The notes under the pieces are model-generated. The model did not search any database, was not told where the DNA came from, and saw nothing but the letters and a program-made list of their open reading frames with translations. Below are positions 1 to 9,040 of a stretch of 64,000 nt of DNA, in pieces; position 1 is the stretch's first letter; the number at the start of each line of letters is the position of its first letter. The stretch is from Alphaproteobacteria bacterium (GTDB lineage: Bacteria > Pseudomonadota > Alphaproteobacteria > Caulobacterales > Caulobacteraceae): contig JANYET010000015.1 in NCBI GenBank assembly GCA_025359785.1, positions 1 to 64,000 of the forward strand, written 5' to 3'. The translations under genes were made by a program, and so were the position numbers.

Positions 1-405
1 CTGGGCGAACGCAGCCTCCGCGCCCGTGGCGTCTCCAAGATTGAACAGCTGATCGCCCAGCGCCCGCCAGGCGTCGGCCAGGTCGCGATTGACGCTGGTG
101 GCGCTGCGCAGCGCCTCGACCGCCGATCGCCTCTCGCCTAGATCCGCGAGGGTCAGGCCCAGTTCGTATTGGGTCATCGCGGCGCGGGGATAGGCCTTGG
201 CCAGCGGCGCGAGAACCGACCGCGCACCCTTCGGATCACCCAGCCGCCGGCGCGCGGAGCCCAGGACCAGCAAGGCCCGCGGATCGTTTCGCGCGACCTT
301 CAGAATGGCTTCGGCCTCGGATCGCGCCCGCGCCGGGTCCGAGGCCAGCAAGGCGGCGGCGCGCTCGGCGGCGGCGTTCAGCCAGCTGATTCCCGCGTCA
401 GCCAT
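1..405 (-). CDS. TPR-repeat protein, 3' part cut by window edge; possibly a TPR-sulfotransferase
   Basis: Reverse frame from ATG at 403-405 is open to base 1: MADAGISWLNAAAERAAALLASDPARARSEAEAILKVARNDPRALLVLGSARRRLGDPKGARSVLAPLAKAYPRAAMTQYELGLTLADLGERRSAVEALRSATSVNRDLADAWRALGDQLFNLGDATGAEAAFAQ; TPR helices. Sulfotransferase part not visible. Confidence 0.7.
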   Translation of the reverse strand, partial: MADAGISWLNAAAERAAALLASDPARARSEAEAILKVARNDPRALLVLGSARRRLGDPKGARSVLAPLAKAYPRAAMTQYELGLTLADLGERRSAVEALRSATSVNRDLADAWRALGDQLFNLGDATGAEAAFAQ

Positions 406-491
406 TGGCGCGCTCTTTGGTCATGCGAGGGCTATCTCGGCCGGCCCGTTCAGCGATGCAAGATCGAATGCGGCGCCGTGACAACGGCGAA

Positions 492-521
492 GGGCGGATC
501 GAAGTCGCCTTCGATCCGCCC
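492..521. other. Perfect 13-bp hairpin (GGGCGGATCGAAG-tcgc-CTTCGATCCGCCC) between TBDR and TPR genes
   Basis: Exact inverted repeat in the intergenic gap; no clear U-tract, so possible attenuator or processing hairpin rather than a canonical terminator. Confidence 0.6.
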
Positions 522-546
522 CAGCCCGCTGCGTCAGTGGATGACG

Positions 547-3126
547 CTAGAAGGTGTAGGTGATGCGACCGTAGTAGTAGCCGCCGCCGGTTCCGTAGGG
601 GGAGAAGCCCCAAGGCACGCCAAACACCCGACCGTTCGTGGTGGGTCGGCCGCCGATATTCGGCGCTTTCGGCGGAATTTTGTTCAGCAGGTTGTCCGCC
701 CCGACATCGAGCTTCAGGTTGTCGGTCACCTTGTAGCCGACATCGAGGTCGAAGATTGCGGCAAGCGGGACTTCCTGCGTGTAGAGTTGGCCGTTGGCGA
801 ACAACAGGGTTTGCTGAGATACCTTCCCGTAGATCGACGACCGTAGGTTGGCGCTCCACTTATCCCGGGTCCAGTTGGCCTGCAGGATGGCCTTCTCCTT
901 TGGCACCGAGGTCTCAAGGCTGCTCTTGGCCGTCGCGCCCAGGATCAGCGCGCCCGGCGCCTGCCCATTCGCCCGCGCGGCCGCCGCCTGGGCAGCGTTG
1001 GCGGTGTTTGTCACCTGGGTTGGCAGGGGCGCGACGCGGGTGAAGGTGTTCTCGTTGTAGTTGAAGCCCACGGTCCAGTCGACGTGGCCCAGGTCCCCGA
1101 AGTCAGAGGCGTAGGTGCCCGTGAGCTCCACGCCCTTCGTCTCGGTGTCGGCCGCGTTGGTGAACACCGAAATGCCCGTATAGGACAGCGATGTCGCATT
1201 CGCGAGCGGCGCACCCAGCTTGTTGGCGATGGCCGCAAGAACGCCAGGCGAGGTGATGTCGGAGCCCACGGTGCCAAAGATCGTGTTGGTCGTCAGGATC
1301 CGATCCTTGATCTTGATATAGTAGGCGTCGAGCGTGATCTGGAGGCCTTCCATCGGGTGGGCGACGAAGCCCACGCTGTAGTTGGTCGATTTTTCAGGCT
1401 GCAGCGGCTTGAATCCGGCGAGCGCCGCAGACACCGAATTCGCCGGTAGGGTCAGGGAGGCGGAACCGGGGCTTACGTTGGTGCCGGAATAGAACTCCTC
1501 GGCCAGGGTCGGGGCCCTGAAGCCAGTGCTGACCGTGCCACGGATAGCGAACATCGGATTGAAGTCGTAGCGGCTGGTGAGCTTGCCCACCGTGGACTCA
1601 CCGAAGTCGCTGTAGTGTTCGTAGCGGGCCGCCAGGTCGATGTGCCATCCCTTGATCGGATCGGCCGCGCCGTCGATGTAGAAGCCGTAGTTGGTCCGGG
1701 AGTGCTCGCCGGCGTCGAACGGGGTGTAGCCGTCGAACGACTGCGCGCCGCTGCCGAAGTAGGAAGACGGCTCGCCGGCGCTGATCGAATAGGTCTCGCG
1801 GCGGCTTTCCGCCCCGAAGGCGATGTTCAGCGGCGACGCCATGCCGACGTCGAAGGCCCGGTCGAAATCGGCCGAGATGACCGACTGGGTGCCTTTGAAG
1901 GCGCCGTCGTAGAACAGGCGCTGCGGAACGATCTGGGTCGCGGACTGAGCGGCCAGGATCGGGAAGAGTTCGGCGTTGGCCGTGTTCTTGACGAAGATCT
2001 GGTTCTCGTCGGCGCCGTAGGTCACCGCGAGATCGTAGTTCCAGTCGGCGAGCGTGCCGCGAGCGCCGCCGGTGATCGAATAGTCGGTCTCATGGTCCGC
2101 TTCGCTCGGGTCGAAGCCATTGGGCAGCGGGTAGTAGGTGACGCCCGTCGAGGTCGTGCCCTTGATCAGCGCCGGCACGCGGTAGTTTTCGAAGTGGGAC
2201 GAATGCCGGTCGCCGTAGCTGCCGAAGCCGTACAGCTCGATGGTGTCGGTCAACTTGTACGCGGCGTTGAACGTGCCGTTGTAGATGTTGTACTGGGGCG
2301 CGCCGTTTACACCGTTTTCCCGCGGAAAATTCTTCGCGTTCACAACGTTCCTGTTCACCAGGTTGTTGGCCGGATTGCTTCCGTTGAAGGCCGAGCCGGC
2401 GGCGTTGATGCTGCCGTCGGGGTTCTGGAACCGCCGGTCGCCAATCCCTTCGATCGTTTCTTCGCCGTATCGCTGTTCAAGGGTGACATTGACGAAGCCC
2501 CGGTCGCCAAGGCTGAAGCCCTTGTTCAGGGACCAAGCGCCCCGCTTGCCCTCACCCTTGTAGTTTTGGCCACCCGTGCCCGAAATGAAACCGCCGTCGG
2601 CCTTCGTCTTCAGGATGAGGTTCACAACGCCGGCGATGGCGTCGGTGCCGTACTGAGCCGCCGCGCCGTCGGTCAACACTTCGACGTGGTCGATGGCGCC
2701 AACGGGGATGAAGCTGAGGTCGGTCGTGGCCGAACCGGAGTAGGCCGAGCCGCCGAGGACGGACAGGTTCGACGTGACGTGTCGGCGCTTGCCGTTCACC
2801 AGCACCAGGGTGTCATTGGGGCTGAGGCCGCGCAGGGCCGCCTGAATGCTCAGGGCCGCCAGGTCGCCGCCCGTGTTGTTGATGTTCAGCGACGGAACCG
2901 CCGTCGATAGCGCGCTGGACAGGTCGGTCGAGCCGGTCCTGGCCAACGCCAGCCCGCCGACCACCTGGACCGGCGCGGCGCTGTCCTCGGCCTTGACGCC
3001 GAGCGCCCGCGTGCCGGTGACGATGACCTCGCTTACCTCCGAGGCGGCGGTCGCTTCAGCGAAGGCCGGAGCGGCCAGCGCGGTGGCGAGCGCCAGCATG
3101 CTGGCGCCAGTGAGTAGCTTCTTCAT
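547..3126 (-). CDS. TonB-dependent receptor
   Basis: 859 aa, signal peptide, SEVIVTGTRA TonB-box region, plug ([29 protein letters not shown]), C-terminal aromatic YYYGRITYTF. Confidence 0.95.
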   Translation of the reverse strand: MKKLLTGASMLALATALAAPAFAEATAASEVSEVIVTGTRALGVKAEDSAAPVQVVGGLALARTGSTDLSSALSTAVPSLNINNTGGDLAALSIQAALRGLSPNDTLVLVNGKRRHVTSNLSVLGGSAYSGSATTDLSFIPVGAIDHVEVLTDGAAAQYGTDAIAGVVNLILKTKADGGFISGTGGQNYKGEGKRGAWSLNKGFSLGDRGFVNVTLEQRYGEETIEGIGDRRFQNPDGSINAAGSAFNGSNPANNLVNRNVVNAKNFPRENGVNGAPQYNIYNGTFNAAYKLTDTIELYGFGSYGDRHSSHFENYRVPALIKGTTSTGVTYYPLPNGFDPSEADHETDYSITGGARGTLADWNYDLAVTYGADENQIFVKNTANAELFPILAAQSATQIVPQRLFYDGAFKGTQSVISADFDRAFDVGMASPLNIAFGAESRRETYSISAGEPSSYFGSGAQSFDGYTPFDAGEHSRTNYGFYIDGAADPIKGWHIDLAARYEHYSDFGESTVGKLTSRYDFNPMFAIRGTVSTGFRAPTLAEEFYSGTNVSPGSASLTLPANSVSAALAGFKPLQPEKSTNYSVGFVAHPMEGLQITLDAYYIKIKDRILTTNTIFGTVGSDITSPGVLAAIANKLGAPLANATSLSYTGISVFTNAADTETKGVELTGTYASDFGDLGHVDWTVGFNYNENTFTRVAPLPTQVTNTANAAQAAAARANGQAPGALILGATAKSSLETSVPKEKAILQANWTRDKWSANLRSSIYGKVSQQTLLFANGQLYTQEVPLAAIFDLDVGYKVTDNLKLDVGADNLLNKIPPKAPNIGGRPTTNGRVFGVPWGFSPYGTGGGYYYGRITYTF

Positions 3127-3635
3127 GTCTTAAACCCCCTTTGTTTTTGTCGTCATTTGATATTCGAAAACACTGCCTTGCTTTAGAATTCGCGACATCC
3201 GGCCAATACCGTGCTCAAATCGAATAATAATTCGCACATTATTCAATATACAGCATGTATATTTCAAACGAATACCTACAGCGGCAGCGTCTATCGATTC
3301 CTAGGTACGCTTCTATTCTAAATCCGTGGATACGGACGTGTCGGACCGCCGCCAGTTCTTTTGGCGGCGCTGGATTCTGAAATGTCATGAAAATGATGCA
3401 GTGCACCATGGTTATGCCGGTATTGACTTGGAGCTGACCCAATTGACCAAGGAATGGGCGAAATCAGACCCGCGGCGGGTCGAATAGGCGCGCGGTGGGG
3501 CGCCGGCGAGGCTGGCGCCCACGGGTCAGGCGATCTGAGGCGCCCAAACGTTGATCAACCCTGGGCGCGCTCCTAGGATATCGCACACTGCGGAAGAGCC
3601 ACCGCGCGGCGCCTTGGAGCCTCTGGAATGCCGCG

Positions 3636-5621
3636 ATGAAGCTCAGGGTTCGTTTTCAGCAGCTGCCGATCCTGTTCGACGCCGACAAGCTGGCGCAAGA
3701 GGTCGCCGCCATCCCCGAGAGCGCTTGGCGCCCACACCCTCAGGGCTACCCGGGCAATGACGCCCTGCCGTTGATCACCACCAATGGCGATCCGGACAGC
3801 GACGCGCGCGCCGGCGCCATGGGACCGACCCCGCACCTTCTCGCCTGTCCCTACCTCATGGAGGTGCTCGAAGCCCTGGGCGCGACCTGGGGCCGCTCGC
3901 GACTGATGCGACTCTCAGGTGAGGCCGAAGTCACCCCCCACGTCGACACCGACTACTACTGGCGCGACCACATGCGCGTGCATGTGCCGATCGTCACGCA
4001 GCCGACCGTGCGCTTCTGCTGTGGCGACGAGCAGGTGAACATGGCCGCCGGCGAATGCTGGATCTTCGACACCTGGAGCCTGCACAGCGTTCACAATGAC
4101 GCCTCGCGTTCGCGCATTCATCTGGTCGCCGACACCGTGGGCGGCGACGGTCTGCTGAGCTTGATCGAACAGGGCCGCTCAACAGGCGACGATCGGCCGG
4201 AATGGTCGCCGCGCCTGTCGCCGCCACGCCTTGGTCAATCAGGGGGCGGACCCGTCCCGATCCTGGCTTACGAAAGTCGCAACACGCCGGTGACGATGAC
4301 TCCGTGGGAGTTGCGCGACCACCTGGGTTTCCTGATGAACGAGGTCGCGCCGGGGCAGCCGCTGATCGGCCCCGTCGGACAGGCCCTGAATCGGTTGCGT
4401 GTGAACTGGCACGCTCTGTGGGCGCAACACGGCGACGCCGCTGCCGCCAGGCCGGCCTACGCCACCCTCCTGGAGCGGACGTGGTCGACGTTGCAAACGG
4501 CGGGCGTCGACAGCCTGGTGCTGAAAAATCGGATGCCGCTGGCGAAATGCCTGCGGGCGTTGATCTTCGAACCCGCGCTGGCGGACAGCGGCTCGGCGAT
4601 GGACAGCGACGCCCGCGAAGCCCCCCGTGAAACCTCCGGTGGTCCCAACCGGGCCGCCGCTCCACCACCGGCGCCCGCTATCGTATCCAGTCTGAGCCGC
4701 GATCCGGAGTTCGACCGGCCTGTCTTCATCGTCAGTTCGCCCAGGTCTGGCTCAACGCTGCTCTTTGAAACCCTCTCGAACGCGCCCGGTCTGGCGACGA
4801 TCGGAGGAGAGGCGCACGGACTGATGGAATCCATCCCCCAGCTCAGTCCCGCCGTGCGAGGCTGGGAGTCCAATCGGCTCACCGCCGCGGACGCCGAGCT
4901 TTCGACCGTCGCTCTACTGCGTGAACGGTTCCGCGCGGCGATCCGCTATCGCGACGGCGCGCCGCCGACGCCGGGTCCGGTTCGCATGCTCGAAAAGACG
5001 CCTAAGAACGCGCTGCGCGTGCCGTTCTTGGCCGCCGCCTTTCCCGAGGCGCGGTTCATCTACCTTTACCGCCATCCCCGTCCGACCCTGGCCAGCATGC
5101 TCGAAGCCTGGTCATCGGGCGGGTTTCGAACCTATCCGCAACTCCCTGGATGGACCGGTCTCGCCTGGTCGTTGCTGCTGATCCCCGGCTGGCGGGAGCT
5201 GGCAGGCGCGCCGCTGGAGCGCATCGTCGCCCAGCAGTGGAGCGCCACAACCCGCATTCTGTTGGACGATTTGGCGGCATTGCCGAAGGATCGCTGGCTG
5301 GCCTTGCGCTATGAGTCCTTCATCGCGTCCCCTCAGACTGCCATCTCGCGTCTGTGCGAGGGGCTGGATCTGGCCTGGGATCGTCAGCTTGGCGCCAGCC
5401 TGCCGCTCGCCCGACATACGCTGACGAGGCCGAGCGCTGACAAATGGCGCGCTCACGCAGAGGTGATCGAAACGGTGTTTCCGCTCGTGGAGCGAGAAAA
5501 CGATCGCGCCTTGGCGCTTTTGGGTGAAAGCGACAGGTCTTTGGGCCTTGGGACTCAACCCAACGGTTCCCCCACGCGCACGCTGTCGTCTTCGACGATT
5601 TTGGCGCCCGACCCCACCTGA
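3636..5621 (+). CDS. Fusion: aspartyl/asparaginyl beta-hydroxylase domain + sulfotransferase domain
   Basis: N-terminus TPHVDTDYYWRDHMRVHVPI...CWIFDTWSLHSVHND (Asp/Asn hydroxylase style); C-terminal half FIVSSPRSGSTLLFETL (5'-PAPS loop) and FIYLYRHPRPTLASMLEAW (3'-phosphate motif). Confidence 0.85.
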   Translation: MKLRVRFQQLPILFDADKLAQEVAAIPESAWRPHPQGYPGNDALPLITTNGDPDSDARAGAMGPTPHLLACPYLMEVLEALGATWGRSRLMRLSGEAEVTPHVDTDYYWRDHMRVHVPIVTQPTVRFCCGDEQVNMAAGECWIFDTWSLHSVHNDASRSRIHLVADTVGGDGLLSLIEQGRSTGDDRPEWSPRLSPPRLGQSGGGPVPILAYESRNTPVTMTPWELRDHLGFLMNEVAPGQPLIGPVGQALNRLRVNWHALWAQHGDAAAARPAYATLLERTWSTLQTAGVDSLVLKNRMPLAKCLRALIFEPALADSGSAMDSDAREAPRETSGGPNRAAAPPPAPAIVSSLSRDPEFDRPVFIVSSPRSGSTLLFETLSNAPGLATIGGEAHGLMESIPQLSPAVRGWESNRLTAADAELSTVALLRERFRAAIRYRDGAPPTPGPVRMLEKTPKNALRVPFLAAAFPEARFIYLYRHPRPTLASMLEAWSSGGFRTYPQLPGWTGLAWSLLLIPGWRELAGAPLERIVAQQWSATTRILLDDLAALPKDRWLALRYESFIASPQTAISRLCEGLDLAWDRQLGASLPLARHTLTRPSADKWRAHAEVIETVFPLVERENDRALALLGESDRSLGLGTQPNGSPTRTLSSSTILAPDPT

Positions 5622-5831
5622 TCGGTCGATCCCCACAGGCATTCCCCGGCCTCAGCCCTCTTCGTCAAGGCCGCTTCGTCAAGGCCGCACGCTTGTCGGG
5701 CCGCGCTCGACGGGTCGTGGCCGAACTCGCGTCCGAGGCGAAACCGGTTGCTTCGGCCGCGTTCACGACCGAGTCTCCGTCCCGACGGCGCAAGATCGCG
5801 CTTCCGCCAACGACGACCAAGGAACGCCAAG

Positions 5832-6407
5832 ATGAAATTGCAACTGTTGGCTTCCGCCTTCGCGGCGCTGGCTTTGGGCGTTGCGGCGACCCCCGCCGCG
5901 GCCGGTCTCCTCGGGTCTACCGTTGACGTGTCCGCGCGCTATCCCAACGACGCCACGGTCTACAGCGATCCGGGCAACGCCGTGGTCACGAACGGCATTG
6001 AGTACGCCTCGGGATCCTACGCGGCATACAACCAGTCCTGGCAGGTTGATGTTCAGGACAACCAGATCTCCATCACCGACGCGCTCGGAACCGGGCTGAG
6101 CTTCGGAACGGCGACCTTCAACGGCTTCGTACTCAATGTCATTTCCGGTCCGCAAATCCTGTCGGCCAGCATCAACAACGGCAGCACGATCGTGCCGGTT
6201 GGGTTGAGCATTTCGAACGGCTCCCTGTTCATAAATTTTAGTGGTGTGAGTCAGCAGCCGTTCGGCTCGGCGATCATCGATTTCACCACCGGGGACAACG
6301 GGGGCGGCGTGCCGGAGCCGGCGACCGGGGCGATGATGCTGCTGGGCTTCGGCGGCATGGGTGCGGCGCTGCGCCGGACCCGCAAGGCCGTCGCGACGGC
6401 CGGCTGA
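5832..6407 (+). CDS. PEP-CTERM sorting domain protein
   Basis: Start MKLQLLASAFAALALGVAATPAAAG; C-terminus GGVPEPATGAMMLLGFGGMGAALRRTRK. The ORF track start (5748) is likely too long. Confidence 0.85.
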   Translation: MKLQLLASAFAALALGVAATPAAAGLLGSTVDVSARYPNDATVYSDPGNAVVTNGIEYASGSYAAYNQSWQVDVQDNQISITDALGTGLSFGTATFNGFVLNVISGPQILSASINNGSTIVPVGLSISNGSLFINFSGVSQQPFGSAIIDFTTGDNGGGVPEPATGAMMLLGFGGMGAALRRTRKAVATAG

Positions 6408-6700
6408 TTCCAGCGATTTCTCCGTGAGAGCGAGCGCCGCCGGTCTGATGATCGGCGGCGCGCTGCGTTTGGCCGGCCCGCCGGATCCTGCGATTCGGCG
6501 CGCCCGGTCGCGGCGTGTGGCGCGGAATCGACCTGCGGTCGCCAAAGCTGAACGCGGCTTGTGCAGTCTCGACCGGCCGCAGGGGCCCGCCGCTGAATTC
6601 GATTGCCACTGCCCCGCTCTCGTCGCCAACTGTGCTGCAGGATTTTAATGCCCGCCGGCCGCAACACCGGCCAGGGCGACGAAAAAAGGGAACCCGCTAA

Positions 6701-7915
6701 ATGAGCGAAGCCGAGACCGAAGCCCACACCCCCCTGATGGGCCGCCGCTCCTTTCTCTGGGCCACGGCGATGGCCACCGCCCTGCCGATCATGGGCGAGG
6801 CCGAACTGGCCCACGCCAAGCTGGCGTCGCAGATGATGGGCGTCCTGCCGCCGGACGCGGTGATCATCAACGCCAACGAAAACCCGCTCGGCCCCTGCAA
6901 GGCGGCCTGCGAGGCGATCACTAAGATCCTGCCCCTGGGCGGCCGCTACGACCGGATGGGCGAGCTCGGCGCGCTGACCGATGAATACGCCGCGATGCAC
7001 GGCCTGAAGCCCGAGAACATCGCCTTCTACGCCGGCTCCTCGGAGCCGCTGCACTACACCACGCTCGCCTTCACCTCGCCGACCAAGAGCCTGGTGATGG
7101 CCGACCCGTCCTATGAGTCGGCCAACATGGCGGCCCAGATCTCCAAGGCCAAGGTCATCAAGGTGCCGCTCACCGCGACCTACTCGCACGACGTCAAGAA
7201 GATGGTCGCCGCCGATCCGAACGCCGGTCTGATCTATCTGGTGAACCCGAACAACCCGACCGGCACCATCACGCCGCGCGAGGAGATCCTCTGGGCGCTG
7301 GAAAACAAGCCCAAGGGTTCGATCCTGCTGGTCGACGAAGCCTACATCCACCTCTCCGACGAGCACGACGTGCTGGACCAGGTGGCGGCGGGCAAGGACA
7401 TCGTGGTCCTGCGCACCTTCTCCAAGATCTACGGCATGGCCGGCATCCGTTGCGGCGTCGCCATCGCCCGCCCGGACCTGCTGGAAAAGCTGACGCCCTA
7501 CTATCAGAACGCCATGCCGGTGACGGCCCTGGTCGCCGCCCGCGCCTCGCTGGCCGACAAGGACCTGATCCCGACCCGCAAGAAGTGGATCGCCGACAGC
7601 CGCAATGAAACGCTGAGCTTCCTCAAGGCCAATGGCTACAAGCCCGTCGGGACCTCGGTCTCCAACTGCTTCATGATCGACACCGGCCGCCCGGCCCACA
7701 AGGTCATCGCCGCCCTGCAGAAGGAAAAGGTCTACATCGGCCGCATCTGGCCGGTCTGGCCGAACGCGGTGCGCGTGTCCGTGGGCTCGCCCGACGACAT
7801 GGCCAAGTTCCGCGCCGCCTTCAAGAAGGTGATGGACGCCCCGGTGTCGACCGCGTCGAACACGCCCAAGGACCTGCCCTACACCTCGACCGGCGGTAAG
7901 AAGTTCCTGTCGTAG
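6701..7915 (+). CDS. PLP-dependent aminotransferase, HisC-like, with twin-arginine-like signal
   Basis: GRRSFLWATAMATALP leader; NANENPLGP, NPNNPTGT, LVDEAY, RTFSKIYGMAGIRCG aminotransferase motifs. Confidence 0.88.
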   Translation: MSEAETEAHTPLMGRRSFLWATAMATALPIMGEAELAHAKLASQMMGVLPPDAVIINANENPLGPCKAACEAITKILPLGGRYDRMGELGALTDEYAAMHGLKPENIAFYAGSSEPLHYTTLAFTSPTKSLVMADPSYESANMAAQISKAKVIKVPLTATYSHDVKKMVAADPNAGLIYLVNPNNPTGTITPREEILWALENKPKGSILLVDEAYIHLSDEHDVLDQVAAGKDIVVLRTFSKIYGMAGIRCGVAIARPDLLEKLTPYYQNAMPVTALVAARASLADKDLIPTRKKWIADSRNETLSFLKANGYKPVGTSVSNCFMIDTGRPAHKVIAALQKEKVYIGRIWPVWPNAVRVSVGSPDDMAKFRAAFKKVMDAPVSTASNTPKDLPYTSTGGKKFLS

Positions 7916-7942
7916 CCCGAGCGCGTCTAGGTCTGAATTCGG

Positions 7943-7971
7943 AGCCCCGGCCTCACGGTCGGGGTTTTCGT
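7943..7971 (+). terminator. Intrinsic terminator after the aminotransferase gene
   Basis: CCCCGGCC-tcac-GGTCGGGG followed by TTTTCG. Confidence 0.75.
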
Positions 7972-8003
7972 TTGTGCGGGCCGGTTCGCGGGCGCGCGGC
8001 GCC

Positions 8004-9017
8004 CTAAGACGCCGGCCCGAACCCGGTTTCCTTAGCGATCACCGCGCGGGCTTCGGTGGTCGCTGCCGCCGTGCTCGTCTTGCCCTCGGCGATATCGTCG
8101 GCCAGGCCCATCAGGCGCGGCCCGGTCATCGACCCGTTCGAGGCCTCTTCGCGGACGCTCATCCCGCCCTTGGCGCGCTCGGTCTCGGCCCAGGCCATCC
8201 GAACCGCCGCCCAATAGTCCTTGGTCTTGGCCCAATAGTCGTCCGCCGCCTGCACCTGCGTCAGGCCGGCGGTGCGAGTGTAACTGTTCAGCACGATTTC
8301 ATGGGCGAAGGTGACGGGCTTGCCGTCAACCAGGCCGATCTTGGCGTTGTCCTGCTCATGCACCCAGCCGGCCGGCGTCAGGACATGGCGGTTCTGGCCC
8401 ACGTACCAGCTGTAGGGCGGATGGCGGGTGGCGTCGCGCCGCGCCAGCGGCCGCAGCGTCTCGTTGCTGACCCAGCGGGTCGCGCCATTGTCATAGGCCC
8501 AGCGCCCGACCCCGCCATAGCGGGGTGAGTCGTCGGTCTGCCAGACGGTCTGAGACCAGGCGCCCTTGCGCTCCGCCGCCGACACCGGCGCCGTCACCCA
8601 GCGGCCGGCGCTCTTGTAGCTCAGCACCGTCTTCGGCTGGTAGGTCCAGTCCTGGCGCCAGTGCTTGACCACCACCGTCTTGCCCTCATCCTGGACCACC
8701 AGCAGGTGCTGCAGGCCGATGAAATCGCCCCGGTCCTCCACGACTCGAACGGCCTCGACGCCGCCCGCGACCTTCGGCTCGAACAGCTTGTATCCAGGCG
8801 TCATGGCCACGGTCTCGCGCATGTCGAAGCGGACCTTGAAGTCTCCCGCCATCCCCAGAATGGCGTCGTGATCCCGCTTCATCGCGGCCTCGGCCGGCGC
8901 GGCGAAGGCTGGGGCGGCGAAGGCTGGGGCGGCGAAGGCGGGGGCGGTGAAGGCGGGCGCGGCGGCGCTCAGGGCGCCCGCGGCCAGGAGAGCGAGACAG
9001 AGGCGGCGCGTGGTCAT
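8004..9017 (-). CDS. DUF6607-like exported protein
   Basis: Start MTTRRLCLALLAAGALSAAAP; contains VVKHWRQDWTYQPKTVLSYKSAGRWV; lies 23 bp downstream of the heme-type TBDR. Confidence 0.75.
   Translation of the reverse strand: MTTRRLCLALLAAGALSAAAPAFTAPAFAAPAFAAPAFAAPAEAAMKRDHDAILGMAGDFKVRFDMRETVAMTPGYKLFEPKVAGGVEAVRVVEDRGDFIGLQHLLVVQDEGKTVVVKHWRQDWTYQPKTVLSYKSAGRWVTAPVSAAERKGAWSQTVWQTDDSPRYGGVGRWAYDNGATRWVSNETLRPLARRDATRHPPYSWYVGQNRHVLTPAGWVHEQDNAKIGLVDGKPVTFAHEIVLNSYTRTAGLTQVQAADDYWAKTKDYWAAVRMAWAETERAKGGMSVREEASNGSMTGPRLMGLADDIAEGKTSTAAATTEARAVIAKETGFGPAS
8896..8955. repeat. 15-bp tandem repeat, about 4 units, encoding (APAFA)n in the signal peptide region
   Basis: GGCGCGGCGAAGGCT / GGGGCGGCGAAGGCT / GGGGCGGCGAAGGCG / GGGGCGGTGAAGGCG. 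Confidence 0.85.
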
Positions 9018-9040
9018 GTGTTGGGTCCTGAAGCGGAGGA

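Noticed and set aside
3239-3442. 67-aa minus-strand ORF in the divergent intergenic region
   Set aside because: No Shine-Dalgarno, atypical codon usage, overlaps dyad-rich regulatory DNA.
8896-8955. Repeat array as CRISPR
   Set aside because: 15-bp contiguous units without spacers, in-frame inside a coding sequence.
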